Shown in pieces: positions 18,022-26,522 of a stretch of 64,000 nt of DNA. The stretch comes from Polynucleobacter sp. 30F-ANTBAC (GTDB lineage: Bacteria; Pseudomonadota; Gammaproteobacteria; Burkholderiales; Burkholderiaceae): positions 124,001 to 188,000 of the forward strand of contig NZ_JACVON010000002.1 of NCBI RefSeq assembly GCF_018882385.1, given 5' to 3'. Under the pieces are notes generated by a model. The model made no database searches and was not told where the DNA came from. It saw only the letters and a program-made list of their open reading frames with translations. How positions within the stretch are numbered: position 1 is the stretch's first letter; each line of letters opens with the position of its first letter. A program made the translations under genes and the position numbers.

Positions 18022-18588
18022 ATGGAAAAAAACAAACAAAATATGCAACTTCAGAATAAGAGCTCAGGCGGGACGCTCATGGGTTTTGTCCTAGGACTTT
18101 TATTGGGTTTGGCTATTGCAGTTGGTGTTGCTGTAGTTCTGAAAAAAGGAGCCCCTGAACCAAAGCTCAGCTTGAGGGCCCCTGAAGCGGTCAGCAGCAA
18201 AACAGTTGCGGCCGAAGCTGTTGAAGAAGGGGAGGTTCAAGTTGAAGACCAACCTAATCTTAACAAGTCATTGCAAAGTAAAGTGCCTCTACCAAGTGAA
18301 TCAGCTAGGAGAGATCCCATTGCTAATATAGCTGCGGCTACTCAAGGACCAGAGTACTGGTTGCAAACGGGCGCGTATAGAAGTCAAGATGATGCGCAGC
18401 GACAAAAAGCTAATTTGGCCATGCAAGGTCTTGAGGCGTTGATTTCTGAACGTGAGGTTGATGGCTCAACTCTCTGGCGAGTTCGAGTAGGGCCATATAT
18501 TGGACAGACAGAAGTGACAGAAATTAGATCAAGATTACAGGGCGCTGGAATTACATCAACTGTTATTCGTATTAATAAGGCTAACTAA
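18022..18588 (+). CDS. SPOR-domain inner-membrane protein
   Basis: The 188-residue protein has a short cytoplasmic start, one transmembrane helix (about residues 22-42), an acidic Glu-rich linker, and a C-terminal SPOR domain beginning YWLQTGAYRSQDDAQ and including SEREVDGSTLWRVRVGPY. SPOR domains bind denuded peptidoglycan at the septum, and this topology is like FtsN. The placement between argS and dsbA is common in Burkholderiales. It may be the FtsN equivalent, but I would not assign the symbol on this evidence. Confidence 0.9.
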   Translation: MEKNKQNMQLQNKSSGGTLMGFVLGLLLGLAIAVGVAVVLKKGAPEPKLSLRAPEAVSSKTVAAEAVEEGEVQVEDQPNLNKSLQSKVPLPSESARRDPIANIAAATQGPEYWLQTGAYRSQDDAQRQKANLAMQGLEALISEREVDGSTLWRVRVGPYIGQTEVTEIRSRLQGAGITSTVIRINKAN

Positions 18589-18589
18589 A

Positions 18590-19243
18590 ATGAAACTTAA
18601 TTTTTACAAAATAATTAAAAAAATTAGTTTGGGTTTGATTTGCTTAAGTTTAATCAACGCAGTTTCTGCGCAAACAAGACCGATTGAAGAGGGTTTTGAC
18701 TATCGTGTGATGCCAGCTCCGCAGGCCATCGAAGCAAAAGGAAAAATCGAGGTCCTTGAGTTTTTTTGGTACGGATGCCCTCATTGTCATGACTTTGAGC
18801 CTCAGTTGGATGCATGGGTGAAGCGTCAAGGAAAAGATGTTGTCGTCAAAAAGGTACCGGTTGCTTTTAGAGATGATTTATTGCCACATAGTCAGTTGTT
18901 TTATGCACTAGAGACTTTAGGAAAATCCAATCTGCATGCTAAGGTGATGGAGACTATGCATGTAGGCAAGAAAAAACTGCTTACTGAGTCTGAAATTACG
19001 GAATGGGCAGTGTCTCAGGGGATTGAAAGAGAAGCATTCTTAAAAGCATTTAAATCATTTACCGTGACATCTAAAGCAAGATCTGCCAATCAAATTGCAC
19101 AGGCATATAGGATTGATGGCGTGCCAACCGTAGCCATTCAGGGTAAATATATAACTTCACCATCCATCACGTCAGGATCAAAAGCAAGAGCTATCGAGGT
19201 GATGGATCATTTAGTGACTAAGGTTCGCAAAGAAAAACGTTAA
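18590..19243 (+). CDS. dsbA: periplasmic thiol:disulfide oxidoreductase DsbA
   Basis: The 217-residue protein has a signal peptide (cleavage near VSAQ), then a thioredoxin fold with an inserted helical domain. The active site is CPHC in FWYGCPHCHDFEP, and the cis-Pro loop is GVPTV. DsbA introduces disulfides into secreted proteins. It begins one base after the SPOR gene stop. A hairpin terminator follows at 19275-19314. Confidence 0.94.
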   Translation: MKLNFYKIIKKISLGLICLSLINAVSAQTRPIEEGFDYRVMPAPQAIEAKGKIEVLEFFWYGCPHCHDFEPQLDAWVKRQGKDVVVKKVPVAFRDDLLPHSQLFYALETLGKSNLHAKVMETMHVGKKKLLTESEITEWAVSQGIEREAFLKAFKSFTVTSKARSANQIAQAYRIDGVPTVAIQGKYITSPSITSGSKARAIEVMDHLVTKVRKEKR

Positions 19244-19274
19244 ATACTTGTTTCTATATTCAACTAATTAAAAG

Positions 19275-19314
19275 ACTCCGCGTCTCTCTCTAGCGAGCGC
19301 GGAGTTTCTTTTTT
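19275..19314. terminator. terminator between dsbA and the convergent NTF2-like gene
   Basis: ACTCCGCG (19275-19282) pairs with CGCGGAGT (19298-19305), followed by TTCTTTTTT. The right arm and T run lie within the last codons of the NTF2-like gene, whose stop falls in the loop. Confidence 0.8.
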
Positions 19315-19721
19315 AGAAGCCTCATGATGGCGCCGATTAAAGGCAATTTTTCATAGAGTTCTTCTGCGGCATCCCAATAATCTCTGTGTTCTGTAATCAG
19401 CGAGTCTTGGCTGATGGTTAGCCAGGAGCATCCTTTGATGACTTGTTGTTTTCTTTCATTTTTAAAGTAAAAGCGAAACTCCCATGTGAGACAGGCTTCA
19501 TGAGGGGTGCTTATGTCTTTCAATACAATAAATTGAGGTTGGTCAACCTGCTCAAACATATGAGTAAATATTTTTTTAATTGCCGTACGACCTGTAACCT
19601 CGTTAAAAGGGTCTTTAAAAACAGCGTCATTTGAATAAATATCGATCAAGTGGTCAACTGTATTTAAATTAAGACCCTCAAAACGACCAACAACGTCTTT
19701 AATGAATAAATTTTCTGACAT
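19290..19721 (-). CDS. NTF2/SnoaL-like protein
   Basis: The 143-residue protein fits the SnoaL-like NTF2 fold: an N-terminal helix followed by YSNDAVFKDPFNEVTGRTAI and later LTWEFRFYFKN and HRDYWDAAEELYEKLPLIG. The fold covers isomerases, hydratases and non-enzymatic ligand binders, so the reaction is open. It starts directly after the SDR stop and is the last gene of the light-stress operon. In related clusters a similar small protein accompanies the SDR, lipid methyltransferase and flavoprotein genes. Confidence 0.8.
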   Translation of the reverse strand: MSENLFIKDVVGRFEGLNLNTVDHLIDIYSNDAVFKDPFNEVTGRTAIKKIFTHMFEQVDQPQFIVLKDISTPHEACLTWEFRFYFKNERKQQVIKGCSWLTISQDSLITEHRDYWDAAEELYEKLPLIGAIMRLLKKKLRAR

Positions 19722-20501
19722 TTAAATTTTTACAAACTTCTTAAGCAAAAAGAAATAAATTGGATAGGGCAGTATTCGAAGAAATTTTAGGAATAAAGAA
19801 AACTGCCTTGGGAAATGAATGTCAAAATCCCCAGCCATCATGCCGTCAATAATGTGCTTGGCAGCAGCATCGCTAGTGATGAGTGCTGGCATATGAAAAT
19901 CATTTTTAGCTGTTGCTTCAGTAGCAACAAATCCTGGATTAATCATGTACACATTCACGCCTAAAGGAGCTAAGTCATAGTACAGATTTTCACAGAAATT
20001 AATCATCGCCGCCTTGCTTGGGCCGTAAGCTAGCGCCTTTGGAAGTCCGCTATACCCGGCAACGCTGCTCACGATACCAATGCCCCCATGTTTTTGACGA
20101 ATCAAGTCCGGCAAAACAACAGAGCATGCTGACATGGGGCCAATAACGTTGGTGGCAATAATATTTTTGGCTTTATCTAAATCAAATTCATCAGCTCTCA
20201 GAGGCTCATAAACACCAGCAACGTAAAGTAGCAGATCTAATTCGCCCCATGCATTTTTAATAGTGCCGTAGGCATCTTTTAATGAGGATTCATTTAAAAC
20301 ATCGCAGCTGATAACTAAGGAGCTTTCTGGTGAGAAATGACTCTGTATCTCTTTAAGGGAATCAAGCCTTCTGGAGCTTAATGCAACTTTTGCGCCAAGC
20401 TTTAAAAAGGCATGTGCAGTTGCATGGCCAATGCCACTAGATGCACCAATGATCCATATTCGCTTGCCGGAAAAATGATCAATTTTTTGATTGAGTGACA
20501 T
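19722..20501 (-). CDS. short-chain dehydrogenase/reductase
   Basis: The 259-residue enzyme has the nucleotide-binding glycine motif GASSGIG near residue 18, an internal LLYVAGVYEP, the catalytic Ser near VSSVAG, and the YGPSK catalytic Tyr-Lys pair. The C-terminal end is basic and hydrophobic (PYPIYFFLLKKFVKI), suggesting membrane association. Its start shares one base with the cfa-like stop. The substrate is unknown, but the neighbours suggest modified fatty acids or lipids. Confidence 0.87.
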   Translation of the reverse strand: MSLNQKIDHFSGKRIWIIGASSGIGHATAHAFLKLGAKVALSSRRLDSLKEIQSHFSPESSLVISCDVLNESSLKDAYGTIKNAWGELDLLLYVAGVYEPLRADEFDLDKAKNIIATNVIGPMSACSVVLPDLIRQKHGGIGIVSSVAGYSGLPKALAYGPSKAAMINFCENLYYDLAPLGVNVYMINPGFVATEATAKNDFHMPALITSDAAAKHIIDGMMAGDFDIHFPRQFSLFLKFLRILPYPIYFFLLKKFVKI

Positions 20502-21721
20502 TACTGAGGTTTCTTTAGTGTGAACTGGATAACATCTGTACTCTTTTCAGCAAAGCCGGCAGCGCAATACATTAAATAGAGATTCCAAAGTCGTATAAAA
20601 CGATCATCAAATCCCTGCGATTTAATTTCAACAAGAGCTGCATTAAATTTTTCATGCCACATGCGAAGGGTCTTTTGATAGTCGGAGCCAAACGAATAGA
20701 CTGTTTCAACAACCAGGCCAGCTTTTTCAGCTGATTCTTTGAATAGTGAGATGGTTGGCAGCATGCCCCCGGGGAAAACGTATTGTTGAATGAAGTCTGA
20801 GCTTCTTTGGTACTTATTAAAAAGCTCCTCGGCAATCACAATGCTTTGAATGCAGGCTTTTTTACCAGGCTTAAGGCATCTATAGACCATTTCAAAATAA
20901 CTAGGCCAATATGCTTGACCAACAGCCTCAAACATTTCAATGGAAGCAATACCATCATATTGCTCATCATGATCCCTGTAGTCTTTTAAAATAATACTGG
21001 ACTGGCTCTCAAAGGAGGCATCTAGACTCTCCGCCCTTTCTTTAGCGTAATGCGCTTGCTCTTGGGATATCGTTAAACAATCAATATCAATATTTTTTGT
21101 TTTAGCTGATTCCATCAAGCCGCCCCAGCCACAGCCAATTTCAAGTAAACGTTCCCCTGGTAATACGCCAGTAGATGAAATAATTTTGTTGTATTTGGTC
21201 TTTTGAGCATCTAACAAAGACATATTCTCATGCTCAAAGATGGCGCTTGAATAGGTCATGCTTGGATCAAGCCATAAAGAGTAAAAAGAATTACCAATGT
21301 CATAGTGGGCATGGATATTCTTCTTGCTGCCTTCTTTCGAGTTTTTATGGAGCCAATGCTTGATCCTGTAACCAAGCCTACCCCACCAACTTCCATAAAT
21401 TGCTTTTTCAATAACTTGGCGATTAATTAGGAAAAGTCGAAGAAGGGATTCGATGTCTGGTGAGTCCCAGTGGCCGCTCATAAAAGTTTCTGCAAAGCCA
21501 ATATCACCTGATTTCAAGCACGCCTTGCAAACAATCCAATCATGGATTTGTATTTCAGCAGCAATGCCATCATTTTTGCCTGTAAAGACAAGCGTCTGAC
21601 CCGAAGGTGTGACAAGTGTGAGTTGTCCAGCCTGGAGTTTGCTTAAAAGTTTAAGAACACCTTTGGCATACCAGGGAAGGTTTTCAACTTGGCCACTTAA
21701 CATATTGACTTGCGTATTCAT
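20501..21721 (-). CDS. cyclopropane-fatty-acid-synthase-like methyltransferase
   Basis: The 406-residue protein belongs to the Cfa family, which transfers a methyl or methylene group from SAM to the double bond of phospholipid acyl chains. The SAM loop LEIGCGWGGL is clear, preceded by HYDIGNSFYSLWLDPSMTYS, which is diagnostic. The N-terminal about 120 residues form the usual extension. In the context of a flavin oxidoreductase, DUF1365 and an SDR it may act in membrane lipid modification during photo-oxidative stress, including a furan or methyl fatty acid pathway. It overlaps DUF1365 by four bases. Confidence 0.88.
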   Translation of the reverse strand: MNTQVNMLSGQVENLPWYAKGVLKLLSKLQAGQLTLVTPSGQTLVFTGKNDGIAAEIQIHDWIVCKACLKSGDIGFAETFMSGHWDSPDIESLLRLFLINRQVIEKAIYGSWWGRLGYRIKHWLHKNSKEGSKKNIHAHYDIGNSFYSLWLDPSMTYSSAIFEHENMSLLDAQKTKYNKIISSTGVLPGERLLEIGCGWGGLMESAKTKNIDIDCLTISQEQAHYAKERAESLDASFESQSSIILKDYRDHDEQYDGIASIEMFEAVGQAYWPSYFEMVYRCLKPGKKACIQSIVIAEELFNKYQRSSDFIQQYVFPGGMLPTISLFKESAEKAGLVVETVYSFGSDYQKTLRMWHEKFNAALVEIKSQGFDDRFIRLWNLYLMYCAAGFAEKSTDVIQFTLKKPQ

Positions 21722-22494
21722 TTGCTCACTTCAGAGTCTGGTGGTACTGGCTTTGGATGAAAGGGAACACCTTTTAACCATAATTTAAGTGCTTGCCAAT
21801 GAATTCTAAAAATAACCCCAAAACTCATTGCCGGATAGCGAATTGCAGACCAGATAATGGTTCCTAGTGTAATGTCTTTTTCAATGCCATTGATGCTGGT
21901 AATTAAAACTGGACCTTCAAGGTGGTACTCAATTCGAGCAACGTGTTGCGGTGGCGCTGATAAGTGGCTAAAAAACCGAAATAAGTAAGTTCCAGTCGTC
22001 TCGCAAAAAGGGGATACATGGAAAATTTTGGTTGAGCTTAGTGTTTGCCCCCACTTAAGGTGGCCGCCTTCTTCATCGGATAAAAGGTAGCAATGTCGCT
22101 CACCAAAGGTATTGTTGACCTCGGCAATTACAGCTCTTAAATCACCCTGCTTATTTTCAAAAAACCAAAAGCTCACGGGATTAAAAACGTAGCCTAAAAC
22201 TCTTGGAAAAGTATGTAGCCAAATTTCACCCTCAACATCTTTTATGCCATGAGTTTCAACAACATCAAGAGCCCAAGCAAGTGAGTCATTGCTGCCATTA
22301 CCATGATCTTTATCGTAAAAAGATAATAAAGACGACTTGTTGTCCCCTAAGCCCCATTGCTTAATGCCATTGGCATGGTTTTTACGTTCTCGCATCGGGA
22401 TGCGCAAAGAGAAAACGGAGTAGCTGAAAGAGTTTTTAGCGGGCTTGATGCGAGCATGACGAACTTGACCAAAGCATAATTTAGCTAAGCTCAT
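21718..22494 (-). CDS. DUF1365 family protein
   Basis: The 258-residue protein matches DUF1365: an opening CFGQVRHARIKPAKNSFSYSVF, then VFNPVSFWFF in the middle and KIFHVSPFCE. The function is unproven, but the family consistently sits beside an FAD amine-oxidase-like protein and a Cfa-like methyltransferase. I place the start at ATG 22494 with a modest AAGG ribosome site, overlapping the flavoprotein 3' end by 14 bases; the frame extends to 22551 with a less likely start. The end overlaps cfa by four bases. Confidence 0.85.
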   Translation of the reverse strand: MSLAKLCFGQVRHARIKPAKNSFSYSVFSLRIPMRERKNHANGIKQWGLGDNKSSLLSFYDKDHGNGSNDSLAWALDVVETHGIKDVEGEIWLHTFPRVLGYVFNPVSFWFFENKQGDLRAVIAEVNNTFGERHCYLLSDEEGGHLKWGQTLSSTKIFHVSPFCETTGTYLFRFFSHLSAPPQHVARIEYHLEGPVLITSINGIEKDITLGTIIWSAIRYPAMSFGVIFRIHWQALKLWLKGVPFHPKPVPPDSEVSK

Positions 22495-23824
22495 AGGGCC
22501 TTGAGTCCTGATGAAGTGGTCGATGAATAATTTCTGAAATAGCCTCTGCAACTAATTCTCCAGAGCGCAATCCATCTTCATGAAAACCATAGCCTGTCCA
22601 TGCGCCACAGAACCAAGTATTTCGATTACCTTGAATCAAAGGTAGATTAGCTTGAGCCTCTACTGCAGCTTGATCAAAAATAGGATGAGCGTAGTCAATT
22701 TCAGCATGAATGCTGTGCTTATCTGGATCCATCACTGGATTTAAGCTCACAATCACTGGTTGATCTTGCCATGCTGCTGGAAGTGGCTGAAGCTTATTAA
22801 TTAGATAGTTGACGCAAACTTGTTGATCACTCATGCTGTTGGCTAGAGAGCTGGTGTAGTTCCAGGCCGCCCAGCACTTTTTATTTTTAGGTAAAAGCTT
22901 TTCATCTGTATGCAAGATGACTTTATTGCTTTGATACTTAATTGAATTGAGAATATTTTTTTCTTGTTCATGAATGTCGCTGATTAGCTCCAACGCTTGA
23001 TCGCTATGTGTTGCAAAAATCACATGATCATAGGTTTTAGTAGAGTTTCCAGAAATGACGTCAGCGTGACCATTTGCTCTCGAAACACTTGTAACCGGCT
23101 CTCGAATAAATTCGCCACCACGAGCACTAATAGCACTCACAATTCGATTGACATACTCTCTTGATCCACCATTAACGGTGAGCCACTGAGGCCTATCTGT
23201 TATTTGAATCAGTCCGTGATTATGACAAAACCTAATCATGGTAGAAATCGGAAATGAGAGCATTTGAGAAACGGAGCACGACCAAATGGCACCAACCATT
23301 GGCAAGAAATACCAGTCTCTAAAAGCCTCGCTAAACCGATGTTTCTTAATAAACTCACCAACTGACAGCTCTAGCTCGCCAACTTTGTTTTCTACTGCTG
23401 CACTTGTGCACAGTTTATTAAAGCGCAGAATGTCAGAAACCATTCTCAAAAAAGCAGGCTTGATTAAATTTTTTCTTTGGGCAAATAGCGAATCTAAGCT
23501 GGTTCCGGCCCACTCGATATTTTCCCCATAAGTTTGAGGAATGGAAGCAGAAAACGACATGTCTGATTTTGAAATCGGCACATTTAATTCATTAAATAAT
23601 CGAATCAAACGTGGATATGTACGCTCATTGAAAACTAAAAATCCCGTATCAATGCCGTGAGTGACGGGGCCATTGATCGTCTCAATCGTTAGATCAACTG
23701 TATTGCTATGGCCGCCTATATGAGATCCACCTTCATAGATGGTTAATTCTAGCCCTGGAAGTTTACTTAGCGCATGGGCGCAGCCAAGGCCTGATATACC
23801 TGCACCAACAATTGCTATTTTCAT
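22481..23824 (-). CDS. FAD-dependent amine-oxidase-like oxidoreductase (COG2907)
   Basis: The 447-residue flavoprotein begins with the dinucleotide-binding motif VGAGISGLGCA and the downstream YEGGSHIGGHS. The C-terminal WFCGAWTGYGFHEDGLRSG is the flavin-binding end typical of this NAD/FAD family. It resembles the COG2907 proteins that cluster with DUF1365 and Cfa. The substrate is uncertain, with unsaturated fatty acyl chains being the natural guess from the operon. The gene is separated from folE2 by 97 bases that contain a nested hairpin. Confidence 0.87.
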   Translation of the reverse strand: MKIAIVGAGISGLGCAHALSKLPGLELTIYEGGSHIGGHSNTVDLTIETINGPVTHGIDTGFLVFNERTYPRLIRLFNELNVPISKSDMSFSASIPQTYGENIEWAGTSLDSLFAQRKNLIKPAFLRMVSDILRFNKLCTSAAVENKVGELELSVGEFIKKHRFSEAFRDWYFLPMVGAIWSCSVSQMLSFPISTMIRFCHNHGLIQITDRPQWLTVNGGSREYVNRIVSAISARGGEFIREPVTSVSRANGHADVISGNSTKTYDHVIFATHSDQALELISDIHEQEKNILNSIKYQSNKVILHTDEKLLPKNKKCWAAWNYTSSLANSMSDQQVCVNYLINKLQPLPAAWQDQPVIVSLNPVMDPDKHSIHAEIDYAHPIFDQAAVEAQANLPLIQGNRNTWFCGAWTGYGFHEDGLRSGELVAEAISEIIHRPLHQDSRPYELS

Positions 23825-23843
23825 TTAAGAGCCATGTAAAGAA

Positions 23844-23915
23844 AACCACAAGACAACCTTGAGCATTAATAAGGGAGGGAGAGAAACACTGCTCAAAGTT
23901 TACTGTCTTGTGGTT
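23844..23915 (-). terminator. nested hairpin between folE2 and the flavoprotein gene
   Basis: AACCACAAGACA (23844-23855) is perfectly inverted as TGTCTTGTGGTT (23904-23915), 12 base pairs. Inside, TTGAGCA (23859-23865) is inverted as TGCTCAA (23890-23896). On the minus strand the outer stem is followed by TTTTCTTT, like a leaky terminator or attenuator between folE2 and the next gene. It could instead be a processing or stability element, as the 24-base loop is long. Confidence 0.6.
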
Positions 23916-23921
23916 AAAAGG

Positions 23922-24725
23922 TTATTGAGTCAATCTTTTGTCGTTAGAAAGCCAAGCGTAGGCAGAATGATTATGAATAGATTCAAAATTTTCTGATGAC
24001 ACTTCATAAGCAATGATGTTTTCTTCTTGGTGAAGTGCAACAGCAATATCTCTCACTAAATCTTCAACAAATTTAGGGTTATCGTACGCGCGCTCGGTGA
24101 CATATTTTTCATCGGGGCGCTTGAGTAGTCCCCATAGCTCACATGATGCAGCTTGCTCGGCAATTTTGATCAGATCTTCCACATGCATATCATTCGTTAA
24201 TTCTGCAGAAATGATGATGTGAGAGCGTTGATTATGAGCGCCGTATTCAGAAATCTTTTTAGAGCAAGGGCAAAGGCTTGTCACTGGAACTTGAACTCCC
24301 AATACATAACGTATCACGCCCTTTTCAGAGCTGGCTCTAATCGTAACGTCATAGTCTAAAAGACTTTGCACACCGGAGACAGGCGCGGTTTTATTGATGA
24401 AAAGGGGCATCTTCATATCAATATGGCCTTCTTCTGCTTCTAGGCGAATGAGCATATTTTTTAAAAGATCATGCATGCTATCGAAGCTAATAGGCTCGTG
24501 ATTTGACTGGAGGATTTCCAAAAATCTAGACATATGAGTGCCTTTGATATGAGCTGGCAACATCACGGTCATATCAATCATCGCAACGCTACCTTGCATA
24601 CCAGTTTTTGTTTGCAAAGTAACAGGATGACGAATGGCTTTCACGCCGACTTTTTGAATAACAATTTTTCGTTCATCAGGACTTGCTTGAACGTCTGGTA
24701 AGAAAATATTTTCTGGGGCGTTCAT
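23922..24725 (-). CDS. folE2: GTP cyclohydrolase FolE2 (type IB)
   Basis: The 267-residue enzyme converts GTP to dihydroneopterin triphosphate, the first step of folate and pterin synthesis. The FolE2 active-site cysteine lies in [20 protein letters not shown], and [18 protein letters not shown] is the usual N-terminal signature. Its start overlaps the gpx-like gene by four bases. In light-regulated clusters, folE2 probably supplies pterin for the photolyase/cryptochrome antenna or for extra folate demand; this role is inferred from context. Confidence 0.94.
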   Translation of the reverse strand: MNAPENIFLPDVQASPDERKIVIQKVGVKAIRHPVTLQTKTGMQGSVAMIDMTVMLPAHIKGTHMSRFLEILQSNHEPISFDSMHDLLKNMLIRLEAEEGHIDMKMPLFINKTAPVSGVQSLLDYDVTIRASSEKGVIRYVLGVQVPVTSLCPCSKKISEYGAHNQRSHIIISAELTNDMHVEDLIKIAEQAASCELWGLLKRPDEKYVTERAYDNPKFVEDLVRDIAVALHQEENIIAYEVSSENFESIHNHSAYAWLSNDKRLTQ

Positions 24726-25354
24726 GGTTGCTTCTCCTTTAGTAACTTCTCAATCAAAGATGTTATTTTTTTATTGCTCGGCGAGGTCATGCTATTGAAT
24801 GAATCAACTACATTGCCTTGCCTATCAATGATGTACTTATAAAAATTCCATCGAGGTTTAGTGCCTGTTTTCTCAATCAGGCCCTTAAATAGCGGATTGG
24901 CATCTGGACCTGATAACGTTGTTTTTGCAAACATTGGAAATTTAACGCCGTAGGTATTGTGACAAAACTCAGCAATTTCTTTGTTGTTACCGGGTTCTTG
25001 TTTGCCAAAGTCGTTTGTAGGAAAACCCAAAACAACAAAACCTTGATCTTTGTATTTTGCAAAAACCTTTTCAAGGTCATCGTATTGGCTTGTAAATCCA
25101 CAATAGCTTGCTGTATTGACGACCAAAATTACTTTACCGTTGTATTGGCAAAGATTTTGAGGCGCTTCATCCTGAAGCCTTAAAAATTGCTGGGATAGTA
25201 ATGGTGGGCAGGTCATGGCTTGCGATTCCTTTGGCCAAGAGAGCGACAAGAGAAATAGGGTGGTTGTTATGAGCAGGTTCATTAAGAAAAAAGAAACCCT
25301 AGGGCTCTTTTTTCTTAATGAGGGTAGCTTGCTTTTGTTATTAACTACCTGCAT
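24722..25354 (-). CDS. glutathione-peroxidase-like thiol peroxidase with N-terminal signal
   Basis: The 210-residue protein has a basic start, a hydrophobic segment ([16 protein letters not shown]) and then a GPx fold. The peroxidatic Cys is in [12 protein letters not shown], the Gln in FGKQEPG and the Trp in WNFYKY, so the catalytic triad is present with Cys in place of selenocysteine. The signal suggests export or membrane anchoring, unusual for a bacterial GPx. I chose ATG 25354 behind AGGAG; GTG 25372 and the internal ATG at 25282 are alternatives. A perfect inverted repeat at 25279-25321 lies within codons 12-25. Confidence 0.85.
   Translation of the reverse strand: MQVVNNKSKLPSLRKKSPRVSFFLMNLLITTTLFLLSLSWPKESQAMTCPPLLSQQFLRLQDEAPQNLCQYNGKVILVVNTASYCGFTSQYDDLEKVFAKYKDQGFVVLGFPTNDFGKQEPGNNKEIAEFCHNTYGVKFPMFAKTTLSGPDANPLFKGLIEKTGTKPRWNFYKYIIDRQGNVVDSFNSMTSPSNKKITSLIEKLLKEKQP
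25279..25321. repeat. perfect 16-bp inverted repeat in the 5' coding region of the gpx-like gene
   Basis: TCATTAAGAAAAAAGA (25279-25294) is perfectly inverted as TCTTTTTTCTTAATGA (25306-25321). The 11-base centre contains the palindrome CCCTAGGG (25297-25304). On the gene strand this gives A run, GC core, T run, as in a terminator, and the internal ATG at 25282 falls in the distal arm. It could attenuate transcription or hide a second start codon. Confidence 0.75.
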
Positions 25355-25414
25355 GTTGTGGTGTCTCCTCACCCAGTTTCTATATATTTAATAACCCTTG
25401 GACAGAAATGGTCT

Positions 25415-25427
25415 TTGTCTAGGGCAA
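25415..25427. promoter_or_regulatory. LitR/CarH-type operator candidate, gpx-proximal
   Basis: TTGTCTAGGGCAA is an imperfect palindrome matching the site at 25477-25489 in ten of thirteen positions. It lies 61 bases upstream of the gpx-like start and is a probable binding site of the divergent MerR-type regulator. Confidence 0.55.
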
Positions 25428-25476
25428 AAAATATCTATGTACGAATATTAAGCACAAATAGAAATAAATGCAAATC

Positions 25477-25489
25477 CTGTCTAGGACAG
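25477..25489. promoter_or_regulatory. LitR/CarH-type operator candidate, regulator-proximal
   Basis: CTGTCTAGGACAG is a perfect palindrome (five-base arms, TAG centre). A -10-like TAGAAT follows at 25492-25497, so a bound repressor would cover the promoter of the regulator-photolyase pair. The partner site is at 25415-25427. Confidence 0.65.
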
Positions 25490-25547
25490 TGTAGAATTCT
25501 TTAGTCGATACCAAGTATTAACTTGGCGACCATTGGCGAGCTTAACT

Positions 25548-26522
25548 ATGAACGTAAGATTTACTAATTTGCCAGATATGCTGAGTATTGCTGCTGTAGA
25601 GCGTGATACGGGCATTGCCAAAGACACACTCAGAGTCTGGGAGCGTCGTTACGATTTCCCTAAGCCTCTACGAGACGCAAATGATGATCGCGCCTACCCC
25701 ATTGATCAGGTAGAAAAATTAAGACTTTTAAAGCGCTTACTAGATCAAGGGCATCGTCCAGGAAGAGTTGTCCCTCTGCCAATTGAAGGATTACGCCAGT
25801 TAAATATAAAACCTGCTGTAGACACTGAAGCCATTCACGCTCACAGCCCAGTCATTTCTCAAGAGGAAATGTCCCGTTATCTAGACTTATTAAGATCTCA
25901 TCAAACTGAAGCATTGCGTCTAGCGCTTTCAACAACCATGATGAAAATCGGGTTAGATCGCTTTGTGATTGAGTTGGTGGCACCGCTAATTAAGAATATT
26001 GGCGAGTATTGGGCTGATGGAAAAATTGAGATTCATGAAGAGCATTTGTTTACAGAGCAAATTAAACATTTACTCAGAACAGCCATCAATTCTGTTCCGA
26101 GAGGACACACTGGTCAAAATGAAGATTTGGCTAGACCCAGAATATTACTAACCACATTTCCACAAGAGCAGCATAGCTTAGGCCTCTTAATGGCTGAAGC
26201 TTTAATGGCTTTAGAAGGCTGTGTTTGCGTATCACTGGGCACGCAAACTCCAATATTAGAAATTGCTCAGGCAGCAAGAGCGCAAAAAGCAGATATTGTT
26301 GCCTTGTCATTCTCATCACAAATTAATCAAAATCAAGTGGTCGACGGTTTGAAGGAGCTGCAGTCTAAGCTGGCTCCTGGCGTTGAGGTTTGGGCGGGGG
26401 GTGATAACCAAGCTCTTAAAAAGAGACCTCCAGAGCATGTGAAGATCCTAACGGCCTTACAAGATATCTCTGAAAGCATCAAACACTGGCGCACTCAACA
26501 GAAAAATCAAGAACTCAGTTGA
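25548..26522 (+). CDS. litR: B12-binding MerR-family photoreceptor (LitR/CarH type)
   Basis: The 324-residue protein has an N-terminal MerR helix-turn-helix (DTGIAKDTLRVWERRYDFPKP) and a C-terminal cobalamin-binding module. The light-sensing signature W-x9-E-H is exact: Trp155, Glu165 and His166 in EYWADGKIEIHEEH, and the lower axial ligand is His209 in EQHSLG. In characterised homologues, adenosylcobalamin holds a tetramer on DNA in the dark, and light breaks the Co-C bond and releases it. ATG 25548 is preferred to TTG 25533. The product probably represses both divergent operons. Confidence 0.9.
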   Translation: MNVRFTNLPDMLSIAAVERDTGIAKDTLRVWERRYDFPKPLRDANDDRAYPIDQVEKLRLLKRLLDQGHRPGRVVPLPIEGLRQLNIKPAVDTEAIHAHSPVISQEEMSRYLDLLRSHQTEALRLALSTTMMKIGLDRFVIELVAPLIKNIGEYWADGKIEIHEEHLFTEQIKHLLRTAINSVPRGHTGQNEDLARPRILLTTFPQEQHSLGLLMAEALMALEGCVCVSLGTQTPILEIAQAARAQKADIVALSFSSQINQNQVVDGLKELQSKLAPGVEVWAGGDNQALKKRPPEHVKILTALQDISESIKHWRTQQKNQELS

